Shown: one piece after another, positions 6,904 through 12,191 of the stretch
Layout of the letters: the number at the start of each line of letters is the position of its first letter
Position numbering within the stretch: the first letter of the stretch is position 1
DNA from: Methanocaldococcaceae archaeon
GTDB lineage: Archaea > AGJL01 > Methanococci > Methanococcales > Methanocaldococcaceae
Length of the DNA stretch: 12,191 nt
Assembly (NCBI GenBank): GCA_027023665.1
Contig: JALVUY010000103.1
Coordinates: forward strand, 1-12,191
Reading direction: 5' to 3'
Notes under the pieces: generated by a model
What the model was told of the DNA's origin: nothing
Databases searched by the model: none
What the model saw: only the letters and a program-made list of their open reading frames with translations
Program-made: the position numbers and the translations under genes

Positions 6904-7668
6904 TTAAACTAATACTTCTTTTTTAATAAACTGCTCGCCATCAGGTCTTGTTGAATCTTTTAAAATTTTCCCTTTAAGGGTGATTTTCTGAATATCGCTT
7001 GCACTCTTTAAGTCGTAATCTCCATCAAGACTTAAAATAGATCTAAAAATATCAGTTTTACTTGGTTTTCCGTGCATTGGTTTTGAGATAAATCTTAAAG
7101 CAACTTCATTAGAAGTCTTATTTAACGAGGTAAATTCGCCTCTTGTGTAACTATCATAATCAAATGTTACTTTCACATCTTTACCAACTAATACCCCCTC
7201 TTTTGCAATTTCAACTGTTCCAAACTCATAATCAACGCTGTAATCTGTGTTTTCAACAGCTGTTTTTTCATCATCTCCGTCTTGATATTTAACTGTAACA
7301 TTTTTAACTTTATATTTCCCAAGTTCATAAATACCGCCCGCTGTAACAGCATTAAAATCAGCTTCCTGCCCTGTTGCACCGGTTTGTGTTACCTCCGTAT
7401 AATCCCCACTAAACGCCAAAGTTAGAGTTTGAGGGTTTAAATCAGCCGTTTGAATACTTATTTCCGCACTCACAGACTTAGTAACTTCCAAATCTGTTAT
7501 AAGCATTGACGATTCAGAGTTTTGATGCTCTACTTTGTCAATTTTAAAACTTACTTTTGCTTCTTCTGTCTGACCAAAATATCTGAAATTATCCTCCCCT
7601 TTCATCTTAATATAAAGCTCTCCGCCTCCTATAAAATAGTTTTTAGCAAAATCTCTATTAACTGCCAT
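6904..7668 (-). CDS. Phage major tail tube protein (254 aa)
   Basis: The subunit forms the stacked rings of the tail tube. The N-terminus has a GGGELYIK strand (about residues 14-21), then F-x-Y-F-G-Q and the EEAKVSFKIDKVEHQNS region (about 35-51), then alternating strands with K-S-V-S-A-E-I-S-I; this pattern is characteristic of tube proteins. Residues about 110-175 form an extra beta segment (V-K-Y-x-D-G, Y-S-V-D-Y-E-F-G-T-V-E-I, F-D-Y) that looks like an inserted Ig-like or lobe domain. The C-terminal part ends in a long strand that could reach the next ring. The ATG has AAGGAG upstream, and that Shine-Dalgarno starts within the TAA of the capsid gene. It sits between capsid and chaperone genes, the classic order. 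Confidence 0.85.
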   Translation of the reverse strand: MAVNRDFAKNYFIGGGELYIKMKGEDNFRYFGQTEEAKVSFKIDKVEHQNSESSMLITDLEVTKSVSAEISIQTADLNPQTLTLAFSGDYTEVTQTGATGQEADFNAVTAGGIYELGKYKVKNVTVKYQDGDDEKTAVENTDYSVDYEFGTVEIAKEGVLVGKDVKVTFDYDSYTRGEFTSLNKTSNEVALRFISKPMHGKPSKTDIFRSILSLDGDYDLKSASDIQKITLKGKILKDSTRPDGEQFIKKEVLV

Positions 7669-7677
7669 TATTTCTCC

Positions 7678-8673
7678 TTAGTTTGTAATAATTCTTACGA
7701 ATTTTTGTTGTTTAGGTTTAAATTTCATTGTCCAGTTTGCTTTGTTTTTTAAATCCGCTAATTTTGGACTCATTCCGCTTTTTACATAACTCCACCCAAC
7801 CGGATGAAGCACAAAACCTTTCCTTGAAATTAAAATAGTATTCCCTGCGCCTTTGCCTTTTAAAGGGTCTCTGTATGCTTCTAATACAGGCATATCCCCG
7901 CCTAAATTTTTATCCGAATATGCAAAAATCCCGCTTTGAGCAATAATTGTCGTATATTTTTTCTTATTTTCTCCATCAGTTACAGGCAATAAATCATTTA
8001 CAAACACTCTGTAATTTCCATACATTTGAATAGGCTCAGCGCCTACTTCTGTCGGCTGGATTGTCTCAATTAAATTTTGTTTTTTCAAATCCGCATAAAC
8101 TTTGCTATGAACAAACATAAAACTAAATTTATCCTGCATATCCCCAAGCAGACTGACACCGTCAATTACTATGCTGCCGTTCAAAATTACATCAGGCTTA
8201 TCAGTGCTGTCATCCGCAACATCAAGCGTTAAATCACTTCCCGCTTTTTCTGCTATACCGCTAAGTGTAGAGACCATTCTTCTTTGTAAATCCCTGCCCC
8301 AGTAATTGCCGAGAATATTTCTTAACACTTTTGCTGGGTCTTTTTCTCTTGCAATCTGATTTACTATATTTGCATAAGCATATGCTTTACTGTAAAGCCC
8401 AAGCACCGCAAATTGATTATCCCAGCTTACTTTTTCAGTCGGAATATCATCATCGCTGTCATCCATTACATTCGGCTCTGTGTAATCTGGCTCATCAATA
8501 AAAGGCAGTTCAAATTTGCTTCCGGCATTCATACTATTAACTACATTTTGAAGCTCCGTATTTGTTCTCATAATCCCTGAATTTAGAATATTTTTTAATA
8601 CAGGAGCTTCATTTATCATATCACTTGTCCAAAGCTTAGCTTGAAAAATGTCTTCTATTTGGATTTTAGCCAT
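7678..8673 (-). CDS. Phage major capsid protein (331 aa)
   Basis: The 331-residue protein lies directly after a scaffold gene and before the tail tube gene. An N-terminal helical arm is followed by a G-S-K-F-E-L-P-F-I segment (about 51-59) and an acidic loop rich in Asp (about 62-80). Next are a helix with the D-L-Q-R-R-M pattern (about 128-133), the D-K-F-S-F-M-F-V-H-S-K-V-Y-A-D-L segment (about 181-196), and a C-terminal region with G-F-V-L-H-P-V-G-W. These are features of HK97-fold coat proteins of the group with a separate scaffold. There is no protease domain and no long cleavable delta region visible. The start is set by AAAGGAG, which overlaps the scaffold stop codon. Confidence 0.88.
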   Translation of the reverse strand: MAKIQIEDIFQAKLWTSDMINEAPVLKNILNSGIMRTNTELQNVVNSMNAGSKFELPFIDEPDYTEPNVMDDSDDDIPTEKVSWDNQFAVLGLYSKAYAYANIVNQIAREKDPAKVLRNILGNYWGRDLQRRMVSTLSGIAEKAGSDLTLDVADDSTDKPDVILNGSIVIDGVSLLGDMQDKFSFMFVHSKVYADLKKQNLIETIQPTEVGAEPIQMYGNYRVFVNDLLPVTDGENKKKYTTIIAQSGIFAYSDKNLGGDMPVLEAYRDPLKGKGAGNTILISRKGFVLHPVGWSYVKSGMSPKLADLKNKANWTMKFKPKQQKFVRIITN

Positions 8674-8683
8674 TTAATCTCCT

Positions 8684-9289
8684 TTATTTTAATTTTCTTA
8701 ATAACTGCGCTGTTAAGGTGTCTTCTCCAAAATTTACTCCCGCATTACCTGCACCGCTTCCGGCAGAGCCTTTCGGTTTTAAAAGATGCGGTTTATTTTC
8801 AAAAAACTCTCTTAATCCATCTTCAAGGCTTTTGCCGTCTTTAAATTTAACTTCACCGTCAATCACATCAACTTTTGCTTTTAATACTTCACTTATTACA
8901 TCAGGGTCAATTACATCGTAAGCACTCAATGCTTTACTTAAAGCATTTTCAATTCTTAAAGTTCTGCTTGTTTTTTCCAATTCCGCTAATTTTTTAGATA
9001 GCTCCTCTTTTTCTTTTTTTTGAGCTTCAAGCTCTTTTACAAGCTCTTTTTTGCCTTCTTCTTTTGCTTTTTGTATTCTCTCATCTAAACTTTTTACCTG
9101 CTCTTCAAGCGAAGTTTTTGAGCTTACAACCTCTTCATAAGTCTGATTAAGCTCTTTATACTTAACTCTCCAACTTGCCGCTTCATCTCTTAAATCTTTT
9201 AGAGTTTTACTTACATCTTCATCAATTATCTTTGCCGCTTCTTCACTTATTTTTCCTGCCTCTAACAGTGTTTGCAAAATTTTAAGCAT
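8684..9289 (-). CDS. Phage capsid scaffold protein (201 aa)
   Basis: The protein is mostly one long charged coiled coil (about residues 28-115) rich in Lys and Glu, followed by a compact helical part (about 116-168) with D-G-L-x-x-F-F-E near its end. A Gly/Ala/Ser linker (174-184) leads to a basic C-terminal tail ending L-L-R-K-L-K. Scaffolds of this type co-assemble with the coat protein inside the procapsid and leave before DNA packaging; the basic tail is the usual coat-binding element. It is the first gene of the leftward late operon, with a very strong GAGGAGG Shine-Dalgarno just before the ATG. It lies directly before the capsid gene, which fixes its role well. No protease is fused to it. 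Confidence 0.88.
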   Translation of the reverse strand: MLKILQTLLEAGKISEEAAKIIDEDVSKTLKDLRDEAASWRVKYKELNQTYEEVVSSKTSLEEQVKSLDERIQKAKEEGKKELVKELEAQKKEKEELSKKLAELEKTSRTLRIENALSKALSAYDVIDPDVISEVLKAKVDVIDGEVKFKDGKSLEDGLREFFENKPHLLKPKGSAGSGAGNAGVNFGEDTLTAQLLRKLK

Positions 9290-9313
9290 TATTCCTCCTC
9301 ACGAGTTTTGCTA

Positions 9314-9348
9314 ATTGTAAAACTTTAAAAAAACGCTTTTTGGAAAAA
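9314..9348 (-). promoter_or_regulatory. Candidate leftward late promoter and regulator site
   Basis: On the minus strand, TTTTTCCAAAAAGC (9348-9335) is followed after 15 bases by TACAAT (9319-9314). That box lies 25 bases before the scaffold ATG at 9289. The arrangement is the same as at 1359-1325. The 14-mer also lies about midway between this box and the rightward TATAAT at 9367, so one bound regulator could act on both operons. Confidence 0.4.
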
Positions 9349-9366
9349 GATGAGTTTTTGAATATT

Positions 9367-9372
9367 TATAAT
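9367..9372 (+). promoter_or_regulatory. Rightward promoter -10 box for the connector-portal operon
   Basis: TATAAT lies 18 bases before the ATG at 9391 and is preceded by T-rich sequence, with no clear -35. The following bases share TTATAATNANAAAAAAGG with the promoter of the plus-strand gene at 6230. The predicted transcript would have a very short leader. Confidence 0.45.
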
Positions 9373-9390
9373 CACAAAAAAGGGCAAAAA

Positions 9391-9684
9391 ATGATTTACG
9401 AATATGATGACAAATTTTTAACAGATAATGTAGAAGAGGCTCAAATAAAAACAATTGAAGCTGAAAAATATGATTTTGTCTTAAATAAGCTTAACATTAA
9501 CGATAATTATTACCTTGAAAAGCTGACAAAATCGCTTGTGTATATGGACCTTGCAAAAAAGAGCCTTGAAAGTGAAGGGATGAAAGCGAAATATGATGTT
9601 TATAAAGCTGAATACGAGCATTTCCTAAAACTTGCAACGGCAACGGGCAGTGAAGTTTTTAATATTTCATTAGCAAGAGGATAA
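9391..9684 (+). CDS. Small helical phage protein, possible head-tail connector (97 aa)
   Basis: I chose the ATG at 9391 over an upstream in-frame TTG at 9340. The ATG has an AAGGG Shine-Dalgarno, and the candidate -10 box at 9367 would lie inside the longer version. The product begins MIYEYDDKFLTDNVEEAQIK and is mostly helical and charged, with a central helix rich in Lys and Glu (about 45-85) and a C-terminal LARG. It opens the rightward operon, followed within two bases by a tail-terminator-like gene and then by a neck protein and the portal. Small helical connectors (adaptor or stopper) are expected in such a block, but the sequence itself does not identify it. Function is inferred from context. 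Confidence 0.7.
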   Translation: MIYEYDDKFLTDNVEEAQIKTIEAEKYDFVLNKLNINDNYYLEKLTKSLVYMDLAKKSLESEGMKAKYDVYKAEYEHFLKLATATGSEVFNISLARG

Positions 9685-9685
9685 A

Positions 9686-10063
9686 ATGATAAATATTTAC
9701 CCTGTTTTACAGCAAATAAAAGAAATTTTAGAACCTCTAAATTTTAAAAGCCTTAAAATAGGTCTTGAAAAAGGAGCAGATAAAGCAATTAATTGCCCTT
9801 TGTGTAGAATAATCGTTGAAGAAGAGATTGACAAAGGAGTTTTGAGTGATTTAATTGTGCAAATAGTTATAGGCCTTGATGTGAAAAACGATTATGAAGC
9901 ATTATATAACGAATTTTTTGAGCTAAATTACAAAGTTAAGCTTGCATTATTTAAGCTCCCTTACAAAATAGAACTTCTAAACACAATTACAGATGAAGAC
10001 AGACTAAATTCAATAAAAGCGGGGATTATAAGAGTAAAAATAAAGGATTTGAATGAGGATTGA
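9686..10063 (+). CDS. Putative tail terminator / minor tail protein (125 aa)
   Basis: The 125-residue protein has an N-terminal helix (residues 2-16), a strand pair around A-I-N-C-P-L-C-R-I-I-V-E-E (33-46), then a long strand D-L-I-V-Q-I-V-I-G-L-D-V (55-66). A helix (70-90) and a C-terminal strand G-I-I-R-V-K-I follow. This alpha/beta order and size fit tail terminators, which cap the tube and join it to the head (lambda gpU-like fold). The match is by pattern and place and is not certain. Cys37 and Cys40 form a C-x-x-C pair, which is unusual for the family. Its ATG lies one base after the stop of the previous gene and uses an AGAGGAT Shine-Dalgarno. Its 3' end overlaps the next gene by 11 bases. 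Confidence 0.65.
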   Translation: MINIYPVLQQIKEILEPLNFKSLKIGLEKGADKAINCPLCRIIVEEEIDKGVLSDLIVQIVIGLDVKNDYEALYNEFFELNYKVKLALFKLPYKIELLNTITDEDRLNSIKAGIIRVKIKDLNED

Positions 10064-10502
10064 AATAAAGCATATTGAAGAGACTTTTAAAGCTCTTGAA
10101 AATATAGATAAAGAAAGAGTAAATCAAACTATTAAGAATATAACACAGGATGTTTATGAAAATGTCCGCTTTTATGCAAAGCCGCATCACAAAACCGGAA
10201 TGATGGAAAGAAATATAAGGCATAAAGTAAAAAAAGAAGCCGGTATTGTTGGGATAGCTGATAGCAATATGCTTGTTGAATGGAAAGGCAAAAAGGTTAA
10301 TTACGCTAATTTTGTTCTGTTTGGGAGCAAACCTCATTTAATTAAAGCAAAAAATAAAAAAGCGCTTCGTTTCAGTTATAAAAATTTAGACGAATTTGTT
10401 TACAGAAAAAGCGTTCATCATCCGGGATACAGGGGAGATGACTTTTTAAAAAAAGCTCTTCAAAAAACACTCTCAAATCTTGATAAACTAATGAAAGGAT
10501 AA
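10053..10502 (+). CDS. HK97 gp10-like neck / head-tail joining protein (149 aa)
   Basis: The 149-residue protein carries the hallmarks of the HK97 gp10-like family. These are a helical N-terminus, then HKTGMMERN (about 46-54, the T-G-x-x-x-x-S/N turn), Y-A-N-F-V-L-F-G-S-K-P-H (84-95), A-L-R-F (104-107) and H-H-P-G-Y-R-G-D-D-F-L-K-K-A-L (122-136). Members act at the head-tail junction. It begins inside the 3' end of the terminator-like gene with an 11-base overlap, and AAAGGAT precedes its ATG, so it is translationally coupled. It ends two bases before the portal gene. No odd features beyond high basicity (many Lys and His). Confidence 0.88.
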   Translation: MRIEIKHIEETFKALENIDKERVNQTIKNITQDVYENVRFYAKPHHKTGMMERNIRHKVKKEAGIVGIADSNMLVEWKGKKVNYANFVLFGSKPHLIKAKNKKALRFSYKNLDEFVYRKSVHHPGYRGDDFLKKALQKTLSNLDKLMKG

Positions 10503-10504
10503 TA

Positions 10505-11794
10505 ATGACAAACGATTTTCTAACTTATCAAAACTTATGGATTTTAGCCGATGAGGCTTACAAGGGAAGCGGAGGATTTTTAGATGGAAGCTATATTGAA
10601 AGATACCCAAGAGAAAGTGATGAAAAATATCAAAACAGACAAAAAATTGCCTATTATGAAAATCTTTTTGCTGTTAAAGTAAACAGATACATAGGATATA
10701 TTTTTAAAAACACACCTACAAGAACCTCAAATAATACTTTAATTAAAAAAATTTTTGATGATGTGGACAACAAAGGCAACAACATAGATGTTTTTATGTC
10801 CAATTTTGCTAAAAACGCAAAAGTAAGAGGCGTCAATCTTCTTTTAATAGATATGCCTAAAAATATGCCTTCAAATCTAAAAGAGCAGATTGACAACAGG
10901 ATACTCCCTTATTTTGTAGAGATTTTGCCTGAGAGAGTAGTCGATTTCAAAACAGATAAATTCGGCAAATTTGAATATATTATGTTTGAAGACACAATCG
11001 ATAAATCAACACCGGATAATCAAGACATTGAATATGTAATCCGCTATTACGACAAAGAAAAATGGGTGCTTTATGATGAAGATAAAAACATAATTGAGAG
11101 CGGCTTGCATAATTTAGAAATATGCCCTGTTTTGATTTTTGCTGAAAACGGAGATTTTCCTGATACAGGAGAATTTACACAAATAGCAAAACTTGCATAC
11201 AGACACTATAATCTTTTAAGTGAGCTTGATGAAATTTTAAGAGGAGAAACATTCCCTATTCTTACACTTAACGCCTCAACTCCAAGCGATGTTGAGATTA
11301 AAATTGCAAGCGATAATGCAATAGTTTATCAAAAAGACTTCAACAAACCAGAATTTATAGCCCCACCAGCCGCGCCTGCTGAAATATATCTTAAAAAAAT
11401 TGAAAAAATAGAATCTACAATTGATAAAATAGCTTATGATATTTCTACAAACCGGTCAAATGAAAGCGGCATTGCACTTGATTTAAAATTTCAGGGGCTT
11501 AATGCAAGTTTAAGTAATTTTGCTCTAAGGCTTAATGATTTAGAAAATAGAGCCTTTGATGTGGTTTGTAAGTATTTAGGAATAAACAATGACATCACTA
11601 TCACATACCCTAAAACATTTAGCATAATTGACACTCAAAAAGAAATTTCTATTTTAGAAGAGATGAAAAACAATATAAATTCCCCTACTTATTTTAAATT
11701 AAAAACTCTGCAAATAATCTCAAACGACCTTGGAACAATAGAGCCGGAAGATTTTGCAAAAATTGAAAGTGAAATTGAAGATAGTTTTAAATAG
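10505..11794 (+). CDS. Phage portal protein (429 aa, DUF4055/SPP1 gp6-like)
   Basis: The portal is the twelve-fold ring through which DNA enters and leaves the head. The N-terminal part has W-I-L-A-D-E-A-Y-K-G-S-G-G-F (12-25), then Y-P-R-E-S-D-E-K-Y-x-N-R (34-45), N-R-Y-I-G-Y-I-F-K-N-T-P (60-71) and R-G-V-N-L-L-L-I-D-M-P (108-118). These are the segments typical of DUF4055-type portals, where the residues near 112-118 are part of the wing. The middle holds a long helical region (about 285-350), and the C-terminus is acidic. AAAGGATAAT precedes the ATG, and the preceding gene stops two bases upstream. It is the last gene of the rightward operon. In most phages the portal lies upstream of the scaffold and capsid on the same strand, so the orientation here is unusual. 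No terminase is next to it. Confidence 0.85.
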   Translation: MTNDFLTYQNLWILADEAYKGSGGFLDGSYIERYPRESDEKYQNRQKIAYYENLFAVKVNRYIGYIFKNTPTRTSNNTLIKKIFDDVDNKGNNIDVFMSNFAKNAKVRGVNLLLIDMPKNMPSNLKEQIDNRILPYFVEILPERVVDFKTDKFGKFEYIMFEDTIDKSTPDNQDIEYVIRYYDKEKWVLYDEDKNIIESGLHNLEICPVLIFAENGDFPDTGEFTQIAKLAYRHYNLLSELDEILRGETFPILTLNASTPSDVEIKIASDNAIVYQKDFNKPEFIAPPAAPAEIYLKKIEKIESTIDKIAYDISTNRSNESGIALDLKFQGLNASLSNFALRLNDLENRAFDVVCKYLGINNDITITYPKTFSIIDTQKEISILEEMKNNINSPTYFKLKTLQIISNDLGTIEPEDFAKIESEIEDSFK

Positions 11795-11851
11795 GTCTCT
11801 CACTACGGGAGAGAGTTCCCACTCCAATCCTTCCAACTGGTAGGTGGAGAC
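11795..11851. other. GC-rich inverted-repeat island between convergent genes
   Basis: This 57-base stretch has 31 G or C (54%) in otherwise strongly AT-rich DNA and fills the gap between the portal stop and the stop of the convergent small gene. GTCTC (11795-11799) pairs with GAGAC (11847-11851), and CCAC (11819-11822) with GTGG (11844-11847). TCTCTC (11796-11801) pairs with GAGAGA (11809-11814) around a seven-base loop as an alternative fold. Neither strand has a U run after the stems, so a simple Rho-independent terminator is not supported. It may be a structured RNA, a bidirectional attenuator, or a copy of a dispersed repeat. Confidence 0.5.
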
Positions 11852-11857
11852 AATAAA

Positions 11858-12070
11858 TTAAAAATCCATTTCAATAGTTTTTTTTGTGAGAGGTTTTTCA
11901 TATATTCTGATATATCCTGTCTTTTTTGCTTCTTCTATCTTTTTTTTAGTTTCTAATAAAATTTTCTTACCTTTTGTAATTGTGCCTTTTTCATTAAATA
12001 CTACAATTCCTTTTTGTTTATTTAATTTTGTTTCTTTTAAAACTTTTTCCCAATCTTTAATATCTACCAT
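11858..12070 (-). CDS. Small basic protein of unknown function (70 aa)
   Basis: I start the gene at the ATG at 12070, since AAAGGAG lies six bases upstream. An ATG six codons earlier would place that Shine-Dalgarno inside the gene. The product begins MVDIKDWEKVLKETKLNKQK. It has a helix (about 3-17), a hydrophobic strand G-I-V-V-F (21-25), a Lys-rich helix (about 33-50) and a short strand G-Y-I-R-I-Y (52-57). It is basic and has no membrane segment. No family is recognised. It stands alone and divergent from an unseen rightward gene, converges with the portal gene, and has its own promoter region with inverted repeats. That is how small regulators or antitoxins are often placed, but the sequence does not prove such a role. 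Confidence 0.65.
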   Translation of the reverse strand: MVDIKDWEKVLKETKLNKQKGIVVFNEKGTITKGKKILLETKKKIEEAKKTGYIRIYEKPLTKKTIEMDF

Positions 12071-12079
12071 CACTAACTC

Positions 12080-12129
12080 CTTTAACATTATCAGCTGTAA
12101 AAGACATTATATAATACATTTTGTTAAAG
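12080..12129. promoter_or_regulatory. Divergent promoter region framed by an inverted repeat
   Basis: CTTTAACA (12080-12087) and TGTTAAAG (12122-12129) are a perfect 8-base inverted repeat. Between them lie TATAAT on the minus strand (12111-12106, for the 70-residue gene) and TATAAT on the plus strand (12110-12115). CAGCTG, a palindrome, is at 12092-12097. The left arm abuts the AAGGAG of the small gene, so a bound protein could control both directions. Confidence 0.4.
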
Positions 12130-12155
12130 CTTAACTCTTATAAAAAAGGAAAAAA

Positions 12156-12191
12156 ATGAAGAAAAATCAGATATTATGAAATATATAAAAA
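12156..12191 (+). other. Possible start of a rightward gene at the right edge
   Basis: AAAAAAGGA precedes an ATG at 12156, but that frame is only seven codons (MKKNQIL) and ends TGA at 12177-12179. The TGA overlaps a second ATG at 12176 that stays open to the edge (MKYIK). This could be a short leader coupled to the next gene by an ATGA overlap, or the first frame may be spurious. Only 36 bases are visible, so nothing can be said about the product. Confidence 0.25.

Noticed and set aside
9340..9390. An N-terminal extension of the connector gene starting at TTG (9340).
   Set aside because: It would place the TATAAT box and part of the 14-base element inside the coding region. The ATG at 9391 has its own Shine-Dalgarno.
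11795..11851. The GC-rich island as a tRNA fragment, phage attachment site or CRISPR repeat.
   Set aside because: I found no T-arm or acceptor pattern, no integrase nearby, and only one copy in the window.
11886..12134. An 82-codon plus-strand hydrophobic frame across the small 70-residue gene.
   Set aside because: It is antisense to a gene with a strong Shine-Dalgarno, and its composition is again the reverse of a Lys-rich protein. A hydrophobic toxin opposite the gene was considered but has no support.

Overview
The window is AT-rich DNA that carries most of the virion assembly genes of a tailed, probably siphovirus-like, bacteriophage or prophage. Recognisable parts are a scaffold protein, a major capsid protein, a major tail tube protein, a tail assembly chaperone pair with a programmed frameshift, a 1481-residue tape measure protein, an HK97 gp10-like neck protein and a portal protein. 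I saw no contractile sheath gene next to the tube gene, which is why I favour a siphovirus. The proteins are rich in Lys, Asn, Ile and Glu, and ribosome binding sites are strong (AAGGAG, AAAGGA). The -10 boxes look like TATAAT without a clear -35. This fits a Campylobacterota host, perhaps a vent genus of the Nautiliaceae, but that assignment is inference from style and not from a marker gene.

Layout. Positions 1-9289 are a leftward (minus strand) late region. Read in the direction of transcription it runs: scaffold (9289-8684), major capsid (8673-7678), major tail tube (7668-6904), tail chaperone G and its -1 frameshift extension GT (6894-6398), tape measure (6190-1745), a 124-residue tail protein (1735-1361), a 223-residue virion protein (1306-635), a 45-residue basic protein (626-489), and the start of a further virion protein that runs off the left edge (479-1). 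Nearly every stop codon touches or overlaps the next Shine-Dalgarno, so these genes are translationally coupled. Positions 9391-11794 are a divergent rightward operon: a small helical connector candidate, a tail-terminator-like protein, the gp10-like neck protein and the portal. The physical order of the head and neck genes is close to canonical, but the portal/neck block is flipped relative to capsid and tail.

Between GT and tape measure lies a plus-strand gene (6230-6406) for a 58-residue, very hydrophobic protein. It has its own extended -10 box (TGTTATAAT). I read it as a 'moron', an independently expressed accessory gene inside a late operon.

The divergent control region 9290-9390 carries a 14-base element (TTTTTCCAAAAAGC on the minus strand). 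The element recurs once, upstream of the 223-residue protein gene, each time exactly 15 bases before a TACAAT/TACACT box; this may be a late promoter or activator site.

To the right, portal and a small minus-strand gene (11858-12070) converge on a 57-base island of 54% GC that has inverted repeats but no protein. The small gene diverges from an unseen rightward gene across a two-way TATAAT region framed by an 8-base inverted repeat.

No stretch longer than about 100 bases is without a gene. I see no tRNA, rRNA, CRISPR array, insertion sequence, integrase, terminase or lysis gene in the window.
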